A program made the position numbers and the translations under genes. DNA of 64,000 nucleotides from Pieris napi (lineage: Eukaryota; Arthropoda; Insecta; Lepidoptera; Pieridae): contig NC_062252.1 in assembly GCF_905475465.1 (NCBI RefSeq), forward strand, positions 6,882,001-6,946,000. The letters are read 5' to 3'. Position 1 is the first letter of the stretch. Each line of letters begins with the position of its first letter. This document shows, piece by piece, positions 20,605 to 32,554 of the stretch. The notes below the pieces were generated by a model. The model saw only the letters and a program-made list of their open reading frames with translations. It did not search any database and was not told where the DNA came from.

Positions 20605-21155
20605 CTAGCTGACCTGGCTAACTTCGTTCCGCCCTACAACCTTATAATATCGTTGTTACTTTAATTTAACTTATTTTAGGTTTTTATTAATGTTAAGTTA
20701 TTACATTAATACAACTTTTTTGCAAATACAGAAATGTTTTATTGCTTGCCATTGCGAAAGAAGAATGGCAGTTTTACACATTAGGCATCTTCTCTCTAGC
20801 GTCAATATGGCGATACTGCATGTTAAGCATTTTCTGATATCCAACATCTTTTGATCAGGATCAAAGCATGGTTATGCATCTCCTCATTCACCTCAAGATC
20901 GGAATTTCTTGAACTGACACGAATTCGACGTAAAATGATGCGTAGTTTTGTCAACAGATGGCACCATATGGTTTTTGCATTCGTAAAATTAATTAATTTA
21001 TTTATTGTTATTCGTTAACTTATCCGATATTTTATTGCTTATTCTGCTATTCGGGACGGAAACAAATCCAACAAATCAAAAACCATGGCAATCGGTCCAG
21101 CCGTTCTCGAGTTATAAGTGTTGTAACAAACACGACTTTCTTTTATATATATAGA
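20605..21155 (-). mobile_element. Helitron-like element, family H2
   Basis: Minus-strand reading starts TCTATATATATAAAAGAAAG, continues TCGTGTTTGTTACAACAC and TCGAGAACGGCTGGACCGAT, and ends GGCGGAACGAAGTTAGCC then AGGTCAGCTAG. Flanks are A before TC and T after CTAG, the expected AT target. No protein is encoded. Confidence 0.8.
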
Positions 21156-21280
21156 TTGTAAACCAGACAATGGCTAAAAGGAAGTAAACTTATACACAGA
21201 GCAAATCATAGTTATCAGATATGACATAGACAACAAGTGATGCATTCCATAATTGCTGAAGGCGCCAAATTTATATTTTA

Positions 21281-21610
21281 CTAGCTGACCTGGCAAACAT
21301 CGTTTTGCCATGTATATCATTTATAATAAAAAAATAGGGGTTGATCGTAGAAGGGTGAAAGTTAGGGGTTGTATGTATTTTTTAATGCTGTATCATAAAA
21401 AAATTAAAATTAAAAATTTTGTCTAAAAAATTAAAATTAAAATTAAGGGGTGGACTACCATTGGATTACCATACCAACATTTAGGGGGATGAAAAATAGA
21501 TGTTGGCTGATTCTCATAGATACCAGATGAGCACAAAAAATTTCATCAAAATCGGTCAAGCCATTTCGGAGGAGTATGGCAACGAAAACACAAGAATTTT
21601 ATATATTAGA
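21281..21610 (-). mobile_element. Helitron-like element, family H1, copy 3
   Basis: Minus-strand start TCTAATATATAAAATTCTTG, end GGCAAAACGATGTTTGCC then AGGTCAGCTAG, between A and T. The interior has CTCCGAAATGGCTTGACCGA. Confidence 0.8.
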
Positions 21611-21614
21611 TAGA

Positions 21615-22280
21615 CTAACAAGATAACTTTCATAATTTATGTTGACCAAAACAAATTAGATTAATATTATAGATAAAATATTTATTGGTCTGAGTCACAT
21701 ATAAAACTGTTTCGTTAGAAAGCCATAGACATAAACTAGCGTTCACTGAATCCCAGACTAAAATGAATGATTAAAACCACAGACTATACCTTATCCTTTG
21801 AAAAAGGAATTCATTTCTTTTCTTATACATGAAGACGGATCTTTAACAGTTAGTAGAAAAATTTAATCTCGCAAATGAAAACGTCTCAAAGGTCGCAATG
21901 AGACAGAAATTATTATGTTCCCCATGTTATGGACATCAAAGAGTTGGGGTGATGGATTAAACTGGTATCGAACACGTGCCATAGATAAAAGAGATATGTT
22001 ATACACGATTGAGCCCTCACTGATTTTTGTGCTCTATTACACTGATTGAAGATTGACTGACCGATATGTTTAATGTTGGTACTTTATATGCATTCTGTGG
22101 GATGACGTTATCTTGTATACACGCAACTATTACGACTCTTGGGGTGGTTATAATTAAGCGTAAAACTTTTTTTTATTATTATTTAGCTTTGACATTTAGT
22201 TAATAAATAAAGAAAGGGATACCGGATTTTTATAACTAAAATATAAAAGCTGAAATTCTACGTAGTTAAGAGTAGTTTTA
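21615..22280. other. No gene recognised
   Basis: AT-rich, no feature I can support. Confidence 0.45.
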
Positions 22281-22284
22281 AGAG

Positions 22285-22572
22285 TATAATGGTGAAGAAC
22301 CACCGTACCGTATCACCTCAAGGTCCGTCCACAACTGAGCGTTTTTTAGGACAGTTTCTTCCGCGCACCATCACTACGAGGAACCAGGTGCCCACTAAAG
22401 TGTTTCTGAACCAATTCGACGTAGGGTCTTTCAAGAAAAGAGCGTACCAATTCTTAAAAGGCCGGCAACGCACTCGCGAGCTCTCTAGCATTGAGAGTGT
22501 CCATAGGCGGCGGTATCACTTAACATCAGGTGAGCCTCCTGCCAGTTTGCCCCCTGTTCTACATAAAAAAAA
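22285..22572 (+). repeat. LINE 3' fragment, repeat family A, good copy
   Basis: An open frame translates as VPTKVFLNQFDVGSFKKRAY, QFLKGRQRTRELSSIESVHR, RRYHLTSGEPPASLPPVL, the C-terminal end of a LINE reverse transcriptase ORF read on into its 3' UTR. It ends CCCCCTGTTCTACATAAAAA. 5'-truncated, not functional. Confidence 0.85.
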
Positions 22573-22579
22573 AGAATTA

Positions 22580-23755
22580 TGGTAACACCAGAACACTCTC
22601 TTCTATGAAATATATAAACGCTAAAGTAGCCAACACATAGAAGCAATACAGAGTATCATACATAAAGAGTACATAATTAATAGGACTGACTGCTCTTTTT
22701 ACATAATTAAATATTTGAAGTTGCATCGTCTGTTTGGGTGAAATTAACTCAATTTTTAGGGAAATCGTTTGGAGTAAGGGTGGTTTTATCATATTACAGA
22801 TTGTTCGCTGCGCCCTCATTTATGATAATAGCCTGCGAGCAATTTGTACAAATTGTAGATACTTTTATATTTTCATAATGTAAAAGTCGAATCACTTTTG
22901 ACTTCTTTGGCTTCTCACTGATAAATATCAATTTTCAATTTTACCTACAAACAAGCCCAGGTTCCAGAAATTATGTACCTATTTTTATATCTTATTTAAG
23001 TATAAAACGTATTTACTAATTATAATTACTACATACATATTAATTAAAATTACTTATATTTTTTAAAACGACGTTTTCTTCACCGTAAGTTTATTTTATT
23101 TATTTATGAAAACACTACTGACCTAACTAGCGACCCTAAATTGACAAGAGTGCACAATAAGTGAATAAAATTTACAGACGAAACAAAAAAAGCAAACATA
23201 CGAAATTAATTAGGGAAAACAAAATTACATTATAAAAAACACAAGAAATTAACTAACTTCTATAGGCACTAACAAATAACTTTTGCCAGTTCCCTCAATG
23301 GACAAGTTGTCTACTAGAGCCCTGGGATTCAAACGCACGACCTGATAGTGAGTTCGATTCCGAGCTACACAATTATTTTTCCAGTTGCAAGGCATAGAAG
23401 GCAGAAATCTCTACTTATCAGCCTCATCATTATTGGGCATCAGTATGGTCGAGAAGCATAAATATATCCATACAGGAACGCTTATAAAGTCAAAAGCTGT
23501 TAAACATTCCAAATAGGGCCCACGCAATTATCTCCACGTATTTATTTCTAACGATATTATTTCCTTATACTAAAGGGCAATTTCCCTACTAAACGTATTA
23601 AAATGGGGTTCAGTAATGAATTGATAGCGACGTTGATTACACGCCGTAACTTTAAATAAATAGAACCTTAAACACATTCGCCTATATTATATTATTTACA
23701 AGAACAAGACTATTTCAAAAGGAAACTGCGATTATTTTTAAGGTATTTTAAATTT
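22580..23755. other. No gene recognised; possible tRNA-like SINE scrap
   Basis: AT-rich. At about 23318-23380, GGGATTCAAACGCACGACC and GAGTTCGATTCCGAG resemble polymerase III B boxes in opposite senses, so a decayed SINE is possible. No gene is supported. Confidence 0.35.
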
Positions 23756-23759
23756 TTAT

Positions 23760-24040
23760 ATTGAGCAGTGATGGCCTAGTGGCTTCAGCATGCGACTCTC
23801 ATCCCTGAGGTCATAGGTTCGATCCTCGGCTGTGCACCAATGGACTTTCTTTCTATGTGCGCATTTAACATTTGCTCGAACGGTGAAGGAAAACATCGTG
23901 AGGAAATCGATATGTCTTAGACCCAAAAAGTCGACGGCGTGTGCCAGGCACAGGAGGCTATTGGATTGCAAAATGATTATGAAACAGATTCAGAAATCTG
24001 AGGCCCAGACGTAAAAGGTTGTAGCGCCACTGATTTTTTT
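23760..24040 (+). mobile_element. tRNA-derived SINE, family SA, best copy
   Basis: The head reads GATGGCCTAGTGGCTTCAGC (A-box-like), then GGTCATAGGTTCGATCCTCG (B-box-like). The body includes TGCACCAATGGACTTTCTTT, ATTTAACATTTGCTCGAACG, AACATCGTGAGGAAATCG, TTAGACCCAAAAAGTCGACG and the end GTTGTAGCGCCACTGATTTT. This is the reference for the other SA copies at 7652/10450, 35008, 38070, 42690 and 62135. It is non-coding and depends on LINE enzymes. Confidence 0.82.
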
Positions 24041-24044
24041 AATT

Positions 24045-25070
24045 TTTATATGTAACACCTATTTTCACTTGATAAATGCAAAATTTATAATTGTAATTAC
24101 ATCCTCAGAATGTTATTGCAACAAGGTTGTTATAACAAGGATGTTAAAGATTCTGGTATAGAATACAGATACATTTTCGCATTCTATATCTAAAATAACA
24201 CATGCTATTACTTGTTACGTTACTCTATTTTTTCTCCATCCCGCCTATCTATGTACTCATTAATTATGAATATCTTCCCTGTTTGTTTCTATATCGCATT
24301 ATACAGGTACGTTACTGATCTTCCAACTACCCTCGCATCGCGACCACTTAACGTTTTAAACTCATGAATTTAACATCAAAAGAACATATTTTCACTGGCA
24401 CAAAACAATTTTCTCCGCGAATAGCTTGGTGCTAGGAAAGTATTCGTTTAAAATCCTTCCGGGAAAGGGGATTTTTTATAATGCATGTAAATGAAGGCGA
24501 GCTTATATCTGATGTTTTCAAAACTAGAATGCGCGGAGTTACCGTGTTTTGTTTTAATATAAGCCCTCGCAAACACCTAGCTATTTCCTTTTGAGAGGAA
24601 TTTCATTATTTCAACAGCCATATAAAGGTGAAATTAATAAGTTTCATTTAATTTAATTTCGTTTGGTGTTTATTTTAGTTTTTCTATGTGAATTCAAAAT
24701 GTAACAAAATATTTTAAAAATGTTCCATTGGTCATATTAGTCTCTTTATATTGAAATATGGGTTCCTAATGAGAATTATAATGTTTATTAGTTAGTATAA
24801 CAATCAAATGTATATTTACAATTGTCTTAACCTACACAGTAATAGTAAAAATAATTAAAATATAATTCTTACTCTTTTATTTTTTCTTATTAACGAAATG
24901 CTGCGAGCGTTAAAGGTACGCTACCATAGATAGGGACCAAAGTTTTAAAATTTAAAATAAATACAATTTTTTTAATAATTTATTTGTAAAATATTTTACA
25001 ATATAAATATAACAATAACAGTTTGTACATTTAAGTAGTTCTCTGTATTCTAGTTTCGGCAACACATAAA
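24045..25070. other. No gene recognised
   Basis: AT-rich, with no repeats of known family and no ORF of note. Confidence 0.45.
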
Positions 25071-25071
25071 A

Positions 25072-25165
25072 ATTTAAATCCAGCCCTGCGATTCTGTAAC
25101 TCACTTCACGAACTCACACAGCGGTTTTCGCATCGGCGGTCGCTCTCAAATCAGTCGTCAGGTCC
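25072..25165. repeat. Single arm of the fold-back MITE seen at 55.97 kb
   Basis: CCCTGCGATTCTGTAACTCA and GCGGTTTTCGCATCGGCGGT through CTCAAATCAGTCGTC match one arm of the complete element at 55972-56218. The second arm is missing. Confidence 0.8.
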
Positions 25166-25373
25166 TCAGTCCCTTGTTGCATAAAAATAATCAATTGCTA
25201 ACTAACATCAGAGCATTTAGGAATCTAAAATCTTAATATTTCCTATAACTACGAAACGTAATTATTATCATTATATTCGACGTAGTATTAAACGACAGCG
25301 TCTAAAACCCTTAAAATCTCATGGTGGAGATGTGTGTGTTAAATAAAATGAAGTTGAGTTCTAAATCTTAATA

Positions 25374-25545
25374 GGCCGCTAACGCACTCGCGAGCCTTTT
25401 TTTTTTTATAGAACGGGGGGCAAACGAGCAGGAGGCTCACCTGATGTTAAGTGATACCGCAGCCCATGGACACTCTCAATGCCAGAGGGCTCGCGAGTGC
25501 GTTGCCGGCCTTTTAAGAATTGGTACGCTCTTTCGCTCGAGTCTG
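25374..25545. repeat. Two family A fragments in opposite orientation
   Basis: A short plus-strand piece (GGCCGCTAACGCACTCGCG) is followed at once by a minus-strand 3' end: a T run, then TATAGAACGGGGGGCAAACG through CTCGCGAGTGCGTTGCCGGC and CTTTTAAGAATTGGTACGCT. The two GGCC...GCGAGCC segments can pair as a stem of about 20 bp. Confidence 0.8.
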
Positions 25546-25549
25546 GAAA

Positions 25550-26150
25550 ATATTCGCGTGTGACGACAGTAGGATGTAAATATTTTGGATCAACTTATAA
25601 AGTTTAAATAGCAATCTTTATCAAGAATTTACGTAGATACACAATTAAAAATAGAACACAATCAAAAGGAACAATGTAAGTTTCCACTCGCGTTTGCTAT
25701 TATATCTTTTTTCATCGTCTAGAATGCTGCAATGTGTTCCCGTTGTTCTCAATAATACCGTCCAGATAACGATACCAATTAAATAAGAACTCGAGCAGTT
25801 TTTATTTCAATTAGTGTTATCTATGGATTAATTAAGAGTGGATTTATCAATTAATGAAGGTATTGCGCCTCAAACATCACAAGTAATCCATATATCCATT
25901 ATAATTTTATTTTAACATTGGTATATTGGTATTTAGGTTATGTACAAGTTTTATGAAACATTTTTACAAACTAAAATCACTTATAGGCAGAGTTTGATCA
26001 ATATCAAAAAGCATTCCGTAATCTGTACGTCATCTGATCCATAATTGTTCAGTCAAGCCATACTTCCCATACCCAACCGAAATATGGGACACAGCATGCA
26101 AAAAATTTTTTTTTTTTAATTGAATTGAAAAACATAGGGTATATCTTTGA
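25550..26150. other. No gene recognised
   Basis: AT-rich spacer. Confidence 0.45.
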
Positions 26151-26154
26151 AACT

Positions 26155-26475
26155 AAAATGGCAATGGGCTGGTCATGTAACACGATACCTATACAACATA
26201 TTTACAGTAAACAACAACAATTGAAGGGACCACCCGGGAAAAGAATAGTGGGCAGGCCAAAAAGGAGATAGGCTGACTTTATAGAAATAGCAGAAAAATA
26301 CTGGCAGACTATCGGTAAAGATAGAGACATCTGGTAAGAGTTGGAGGAGACCTTCACCCACAGGCGACTAATATTTAGCTATAGGTAAATACTAGCAACA
26401 CTACTACAACATTAAATTTATGTAAATTAAGGATGGATTTTATATGGAAAACAAGGCTTTATTATTATTATAAAT
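26155..26475 (+). repeat. 5'-truncated RTE-like LINE 3' end, decayed
   Basis: Interrupted plus-strand frames give WAGHVTR, then GKRIVGRPKRR, a DFIEIAEKYWQTIGKDRDIW stretch and LEETFTHR. This is the C-terminal signature (GRPxxRW, then W-x-LEEAF) of RTE-type ORF2. It ends in TTATTATTATTATAA. Several stops make it non-functional. Confidence 0.72.
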
Positions 26476-26751
26476 GTACTCATATTTGATTAAATTTAGT
26501 AACTTTGGTTAAATTTTAAAAAGACTCATTAAATAATTCGTTACGAAATCTAAATTTTTATAGCCATAATCTGTCACAGGCAAGCGCGTTTTAGGTCAAA
26601 CGGTTAAAATCCCGTCATAGAGCCGCTCTTAAAAACCTGAAGCATCCTGTATTCATACAAGTAGCGTTAATAAGTTGCTGACGTGAACTGAATATTTCTG
26701 CATTTGTGTCGACTGTGACGAGAATATTTCTACGAGAATGTTTTTATGAAC

Positions 26752-27002
26752 ATTGACGACTCTTTGGTCTAGTGGTTAGTACCCCTGACTGCGAATCCAT
26801 GGTTCCCGGGTTCGATCCCGGCTGAGACGAACATCGATGTGATGAGCATTTGGTGTTGTGCTTAGGTCTTGGGTGTTTAAATATGTATTTATATGTCTAT
26901 CTATCTATAATATGTATGTATATCCGTTGCCTAGTACCCATAACACAAGCTTCTCCAGCTTAGCATGGGACTAGGTCAATTGGTGTGAATTGTCTTTAAA
27001 AA
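26752..27002 (+). mobile_element. tRNA-derived SINE, family SB, copy 1
   Basis: The head ACTCTTTGGTCTAGTGGTTA and CGGGTTCGATCCCGGCTGAG are good polymerase III A and B boxes. The body has AACATCGATGTGATGAGCAT, TTGTGCTTAGGTCTTGGGTG, a degenerate TCTA/TATG repeat and ACACAAGCTTCTCCAGCTTA. It ends AATTGTCTTTAAAAAAAA. Copies lie at 29520 and 59388 on the other strand. Confidence 0.85.
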
Positions 27003-27004
27003 AA

Positions 27005-28435
27005 AACATAACATTTATTAGAAAATGCAGATTGAGAGGAGAGAGGTGGTATTATGAAAATTACCTTATTTATACATTAAATAAATAGGCGTCTTAAAAA
27101 TGCTCTTTAAAAAAGTATATATTTTTTTAACTTTACTTTAGGTACTTAACTTCTTAGGACTCTCTATTTTACTATTTCTCTAAGTGAAAATATTGTAAGG
27201 AGTAATTAGGTGCGTTAGGTATTTAAAGGCTGATTTTTGGATCTTGGCAACAAAAGTTTTTCAATTGTTCGATTATTATTAACGCACGGTGAATGAATGT
27301 CCATAAATAAAAAACCTTGTTCTCCTTTTTTAAGTTGATTAAAATAATAATAATATTAAAACAGCTGTGAGATATTGATGAAATATAATATTAATAAAAA
27401 ATAACTTTGCTTTTAATGTAAGAATCCTAAATAATTAATTACAAATGTAGAAAAGAAGTTTAACTTTTAAATTCCCCTACGACTCATCTCGGATCTGCGA
27501 AATTCTCAAAGTGAATTAGTTACACGTCTAAGTACAATTAAAGTTTGTCGTCTGAAAAGAGATCTTCAAGTGCTAAGTGCTTCGGTTGATTTGTTTGATT
27601 TTCACTGCCACTAACGACTTGAAGAAAATAGTTGAAATTCTATCTACAATCTTTAGGAGAAGATTATTTGCAAATCGCTTTTGTAGTTTTTGACGTATAT
27701 TAAGTACTCTAAACCTGTGTCGGCATCGTAGGGTTATACATTTTTTTTATATAAGCAAAGGTAATATTTAAAAAGTTAAGTCGTACGAGAAAAGTATTCA
27801 ATTTTATTTTTACCAAAAAATTATTTGATATTATCATATACGTATATGTTTTAAGTTATATGTTATATGTTAAGAATTTGATAAATCCTGTGATTTATGT
27901 ACAAAACAAATATTGTTTGTCAAACAGAAATAATACAATATTTATAAAAAAAAAACCAGTGGCGTTAGAACCCTTACTTTTGGTTTTGTTATCTGATTCA
28001 CCATCGATTAAAAAAGCACGATGCAGCAAGACTTTTAGATAATTACTTGCCTTACTCGAGCCTCAGTAATCTATAATACTGTATTAGAACGAATGCAATA
28101 CGCTCTTGTTCTGTTCTATATATAACTCTATATTTAAATTACCTATAATCGTTGAAATAATGACTTCTTTAAGCGTATAATAAAATCCTTATCCTTGATC
28201 AATTGACAAATGACCGAGTCACGTTAAATAATCGCTTTTACTCTTTTCTGACATTTAGCTTAACGACTTCGGGAGTTTTAGTTAATTGCAGTTTATCAAA
28301 GTTAACTCAAAATCGGTACTGATCCGAATACTCTAAAGTAAGTGTATTTTATAACTCTTAAACAAAAATTAATTAACATAATAATTATTGCTATCTGTCT
28401 TTATATAGATCGTCATAAATGTTTCATATTAGACG
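27005..28435. other. No gene recognised
   Basis: AT-rich. The ORF at 27860-28042 is low-complexity with no recognisable domain. Confidence 0.45.
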
Positions 28436-28441
28436 CGGGAG

Positions 28442-28965
28442 TTGAGTGTACTACATATATCAAAGGACATCATCGAAATGGGGATTAAAAATTCAATATC
28501 GTATATCGTACCGAAGCTGGACCAACTGTTTATACCTCAATATAATAATAAGAATTATAATAACGATGGCAAGAGACCGGACGGTATGAGTTTGATTCCA
28601 TGGAAGATGGGCCGGGTACTGGTATGGGATGCAACCTGTTCAGACACGCTGGCCCCTTCCCATCTACATGGAACCAACTACAGAGGCTTGTGAAGCGGCT
28701 GAAAAAAATAAAGCATGCAAGTACAGGGGTCTAGGCTCAGAATATGATTTTGTCCCGTTCGGTGTCGAGACCCTTGGTCCGTGGGGTCCTAGCGCTTTAA
28801 GGCTTTTTAAAGAAATTTCAAAAATGTTAGTCGGCATCACAGGAGACCGAAGATCTGGCAGCTACCTCGGACAAAGAATTAGTCTAGCAATTCAAAGGGG
28901 GAACGCTGCCAGAATCTTCGGAACCTTGCCTAAAGGGACTCCTTTTAATGATATTTTTTAGTTTA
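28442..28965 (+). pseudogene. Retroelement C-terminal nuclease-like segment, frameshifted
   Basis: Two overlapping frames read as one protein. The first carries KRPDGMSLIPW and VLVWDATCSDTLAPSHL. The second, shifted near 28690, continues KNKACKYRGLGSEYDFVPFG, VETLGPWGPSALRLFKEI and GSYLGQRISLAIQRGNAARI, then the stop after PFNDIF. The order R-P-D, then a hydrophobic strand and W-D-x-T, looks like a PD-(D/E)XK nuclease fold. Segments like this are widespread in animal retroelement-derived proteins. I recognise the family by its sequence but not its named clade. It is 5'-truncated and frameshifted. Confidence 0.6.
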
Positions 28966-28969
28966 TGTT

Positions 28970-29515
28970 AAGTTTAGTTATTTATTTCAATGTATATTAT
29001 TTTATTATTATATAATAAGAATTTGTGAAAGTAATGTATAACATTTTATATCTTATTACGCCATACTTCTAAAAATCTCAAACAAAAGTAATGCCTATAA
29101 TAAAAGCCTCCACTCGTATATAACACTAGAGACATTAGTCACACTAATAGCGTACCGTAATTCAACAAGTATAAAACAGCTTGGAAGCTTCGTCTCAATA
29201 AATTAGAGTGATTTATTGACAAAACTCAAAAGATTCCAGCAAAGTTTTGTCGTTTACGGGTCGAAACAGATTTGCGGGTACTTATATAATACGTTTCGTC
29301 TTAAAACTTCAAAGTTGAAAAGTCACTTTTAAAATGAAAAAACGTTGCGATAAATGATATACTATCTATCAAGCGCCAACTTAAATCATTTATTAGCGCA
29401 TTTGCAAAGGAACCCCACAGCCCAAGAGTCTCTACTTCGTAGGAAATACATCAAAGTTGGAGGAAGGACTCATATTTGAGCCGTTTATTATTTACAATGT
29501 AGGATATTTTATTTT
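28970..29515. other. No gene recognised
   Basis: AT-rich spacer. Confidence 0.45.
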
Positions 29516-29517
29516 AT

Positions 29518-29764
29518 TTTTTTTAAAGATAATTCACACCAATTGATCTAGTCCCACGCTAAACTGGTGAAGCTTGTGTTATGGGTACTAGGCCATGGAT
29601 ATACATACATATTATAGATAGATAGACATATAAATAGATATTTAAACACCCAAGACCTAAGCACAACACCAAATGCTCATCACATCGATGTTCGTCTCAG
29701 CCGGGGATCGAACCCGGGACCCATGGATTCAGGGGTACTAACCACTAGACCAATGAGTCGTCAA
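29518..29764 (-). mobile_element. tRNA-derived SINE, family SB, copy 2
   Basis: Minus-strand copy of the 26752 SINE: head GACTCATTGGTCTAGTGGTT and CCCGGGTTCGATCCCCGGCT, body with ACATCGATGTGATGAGCATT, tail in a T/A run near 29520. It differs by a small deletion in the anticodon-side region. Confidence 0.85.
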
Positions 29765-29870
29765 ATAATAATCTAATTGTATTTGTTAATATTTCTTTTA
29801 ATCGTCCATTGAGAATGAAAAATTATACCAATGTATTATACAATAATTACATTGTCATATTTATTATGTA

Positions 29871-30330
29871 CTGGCTGGCCGGCGAACATCGTACCGCCTA
29901 ACAGTCGATTCTTTATTTTTTTTAATACTTATTCTGCTATTCGGGACACCGGTCTAGCTAGTAAGATAAAAAAAAGAAAGTTGATAATACAACAAATACA
30001 TTATGTCAAAAAATAAAAATTTACCTTCCCGGAACCCCTCCACTAACACTTGAAGTTTATGATATGGTATTAAAGTTCAAATTGCCTTTAAATATTATTA
30101 CGAATATTTTGGTTGGGAATATAGAAAAGTGTTGTTTTTAGACTTTTTTACTCAATTTTTTTTAATTTTTCTCTCCGTAAGAACCATCCTCGTACTTCAA
30201 GGAATATTATAAAAAAAGAATCAGACAAATCGGTCAAGCCGTTTTCATGTTATGTCGTGACAACGGAAAACGGGTTTCATTTTTATATGTATATTATATT
30301 ATATATATTTTCATTTTTATATATATAGGA
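29871..30330 (-). mobile_element. Helitron-like element, family H5, copy 1 (degenerate ends)
   Basis: The plus strand starts CTGGCTGGCCGGCGAACATC and continues GTACCGCCTAACAGTC. The far end is AT-rich with TCAAGCCGTTTTCATGTTAT. It shares its first 250 bp with the copy at 59101, where the end is a proper CTAG. Here CTAG has mutated to CTGG. Boundaries are approximate. Confidence 0.6.
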
Positions 30331-30334
30331 TAAC

Positions 30335-30840
30335 AACTTTGAGATTAATTACACAAAATTTCAAATTACAAAGTCTCTCAATATTTTCATATCAATTGAA
30401 AAACTAAGAATATTAATATTTAGGATGTTTTTTTCAAGTTTTGTCTCCGCGACTGTTTAACGTTTTCAAAGTATAACAAAACGGGCATTATGCAAAAGTA
30501 TTTACATCTCCAGCGAGGACATTATGTGCAACTGTGTACTTAGTTGCCGAGGCAAGAATAAATCTGAATAAATAAATAGCACGTGTATAAGGCAGTTAAG
30601 TCCTGGCCGCTTTTGAGAAATAATGTCTTGAATATTATTACAAAAATAGGTACCGAAATAAACATATTTGGAAACAGTTACAATGAGGAGTTTTGAATGT
30701 AACGCCTAATCACAGCTTATTTAAATAATAATATAATAATTTTATTAATCAGACAAATACAGTCCATTGATTGATTAGTGAGTTAGTAACAATAGTTTCT
30801 TAAGATCTATGTTAGTAGAATTAGTAAAAATAAGAAAAAA
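30335..30840. other. No gene recognised; possible retroposon tail
   Basis: GAATAAATCTGAATAAATAA at about 30557-30577 may be the tail of a decayed plus-strand non-LTR copy. Nothing else. Confidence 0.35.
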
Positions 30841-30844
30841 GTAA

Positions 30845-31080
30845 ATAAACAAAAACTATTAGGTACAAAGCCCTGCGGAGATGTCGGAGCAGTGTCGTAA
30901 ATAGGGGCACTCCATTCTCTCGACTATCATCCGTAAGATGTTGCTGGAGCTGCCCCGCACCCGGCGCACCAAAGACGCGCACCGCTTTCGCATAGTGGCG
31001 AAAAAGCAATCTACCCGCGCCTCTGCAAACTTTCCTGATGCGCTGCAGAAGCGAGGCAACCCCAGCAACACCCTAAATGC
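30845..31080 (-). repeat. 5'-truncated LINE reverse transcriptase C-terminus
   Basis: The minus-strand frame 31071-30859 reads LLGLPRFCSASGKFAEARVD, CFFATMRKRCASLVRRVRG, SSSNILRMIVERMECPYL. LLGLPRFCSAS and the RKRxASLVRRVR stretch are typical of the end of ORF2 in a lepidopteran LINE different from the others here. The block is markedly GC-richer than its surroundings, suggesting a younger insertion. Confidence 0.75.
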
Positions 31081-31084
31081 GATA

Positions 31085-32190
31085 TATGAATAAATACGAG
31101 TTCTAAAACCTAACTAACTCTACAGTGACCTAAGTTAAATGTTTTCAAGAGTCCTTTGCGTGATGGTGAGTACGCGAGTGGAATCGCATCTGCTTCCGGG
31201 GCCTCTAGCTCTAGCTGCTAAGGAGGTGTCGAGTTTGAATTATCAAAAACATTCGAAACACCTAGTCGGCCTTTCAAACACATTACAGAGGTAGTGTGTG
31301 TAGTGTTGTGAGGACTCAGTATCCGCACTTAATTTCTGGCTAATTAAGCAAGCCTGACTGATTCCTCTGCACTGAAACAGCTTCTGCCCAAGGGACCGTA
31401 TGTAAGTAAGTATTTGATTTCATCTTTGAGTTATATATAGAGGTAGAGTACATTAGTATTTTCCAGATCAGAGGGCTAGGATGGATGACGATCATTTATA
31501 GAAACTGTATTTATAAATACTTATATATATTACTAGATAATATAACTATCAGAGACTGAGAAAAAACTTAATTCGAACCAGTGCTTACTAAGATTAGAAC
31601 GTTCAACTAAACACAAACGTTGTAGTTTATGTGTGTTTACTTAAAACAAGTTTATGAGCAACACTACAAAATGGTTTAAGATTAATACTAACATTCTTTC
31701 TTATCACATAATTCAATGTACAGTACAGCTTGACCTATTTTTGCAAAGCCAGGGTCAGACCGCACTGTAATGTTGAGAAACCACTACCACTCTCACATTT
31801 ATCAACGACAACAGACAAAAAAATGACTGAAATATAGACTTCACCGAGCAAGAAGGTAAGATTCAATGAAGCAAAACATGCAGGCAGCATATTCGCGTGT
31901 CTGCCGACTCTACATGGAATTTCAGACTCAAATTGTATTTCATGACGACGTTGCATCTTTTTTGCTTCACATATTTCATAACCACAAAAGATATAAAGGT
32001 GAATATGCATTATTATTTCTATTTGAGGTATTTGTTAAGAACGAGGTCTTAAATTTGTGGATTAAATTTATTGCGACTACAGGTCCTTCGTCGATGTCAT
32101 AGATATTTATTAATGTAACTGGAATTAAGTTATCGAGAATATAACCTGAGACATCCGGGTTATGTGTTAACCAACTATGTAGGTGACAAC
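31085..32190. other. No gene recognised
   Basis: 31140-31400 is somewhat GC-richer and resembles an old tRNA-like SINE or LINE scrap, but I cannot match it. Overlapping ORFs at 31735-32194 lack recognisable domains. Confidence 0.35.
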
Positions 32191-32193
32191 ACA

Positions 32194-32548
32194 CTATATA
32201 TACGTATATAAAATTCTCGTGTCACAATGTTCGTTCCCATACTCCTCCGAAACAGCTCGACCGATTCTTATGAAATTTTTCATGCATATGATGCATATGA
32301 TGCAGTATGAGAATCGTCTACTATCTATATTTCAAACCCCTAAGTGTAAAGGGGTGTCCACCCCAAAATTTTTAGATTTTTATTTTTTATATTTTTTTAT
32401 GATACAGCATACAAAAATACATACAACCCCTAATTTTCACTCGTCTACTCCTATTTTTATTATTGTAGATAGTTATTTTTATTGCACTAAAACAATGTTT
32501 CTTAGAAATATATATACATGACAAAACAATGTTTTTCGGGTCAGCTAG
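32194..32548 (+). mobile_element. Helitron-like element, family H1, copy 4
   Basis: ATATATACGTATATAAAATT then CTCGTGTCACAATGTTCGTT and CTCCGAAACAGCTCGACCGA match the H1 start. It ends ACAAAACAATGTTTTTCGGG then TCAGCTAG at 32548, followed by T. The first bases and the hairpin are mutated. Confidence 0.72.
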
Positions 32549-32554
32549 TTTTTA

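Noticed and set aside
26761..26830. Possible tRNA gene (good A and B boxes)
   Set aside because: The same head occurs in three copies, each followed by the same non-tRNA body and an A-rich tail, so it is a SINE head. The same applies to the SA family.
30821..31009. 62-codon minus-strand ORF
   Set aside because: It is an out-of-frame overlap of the LINE fragment whose recognisable frame is 31071-30859.
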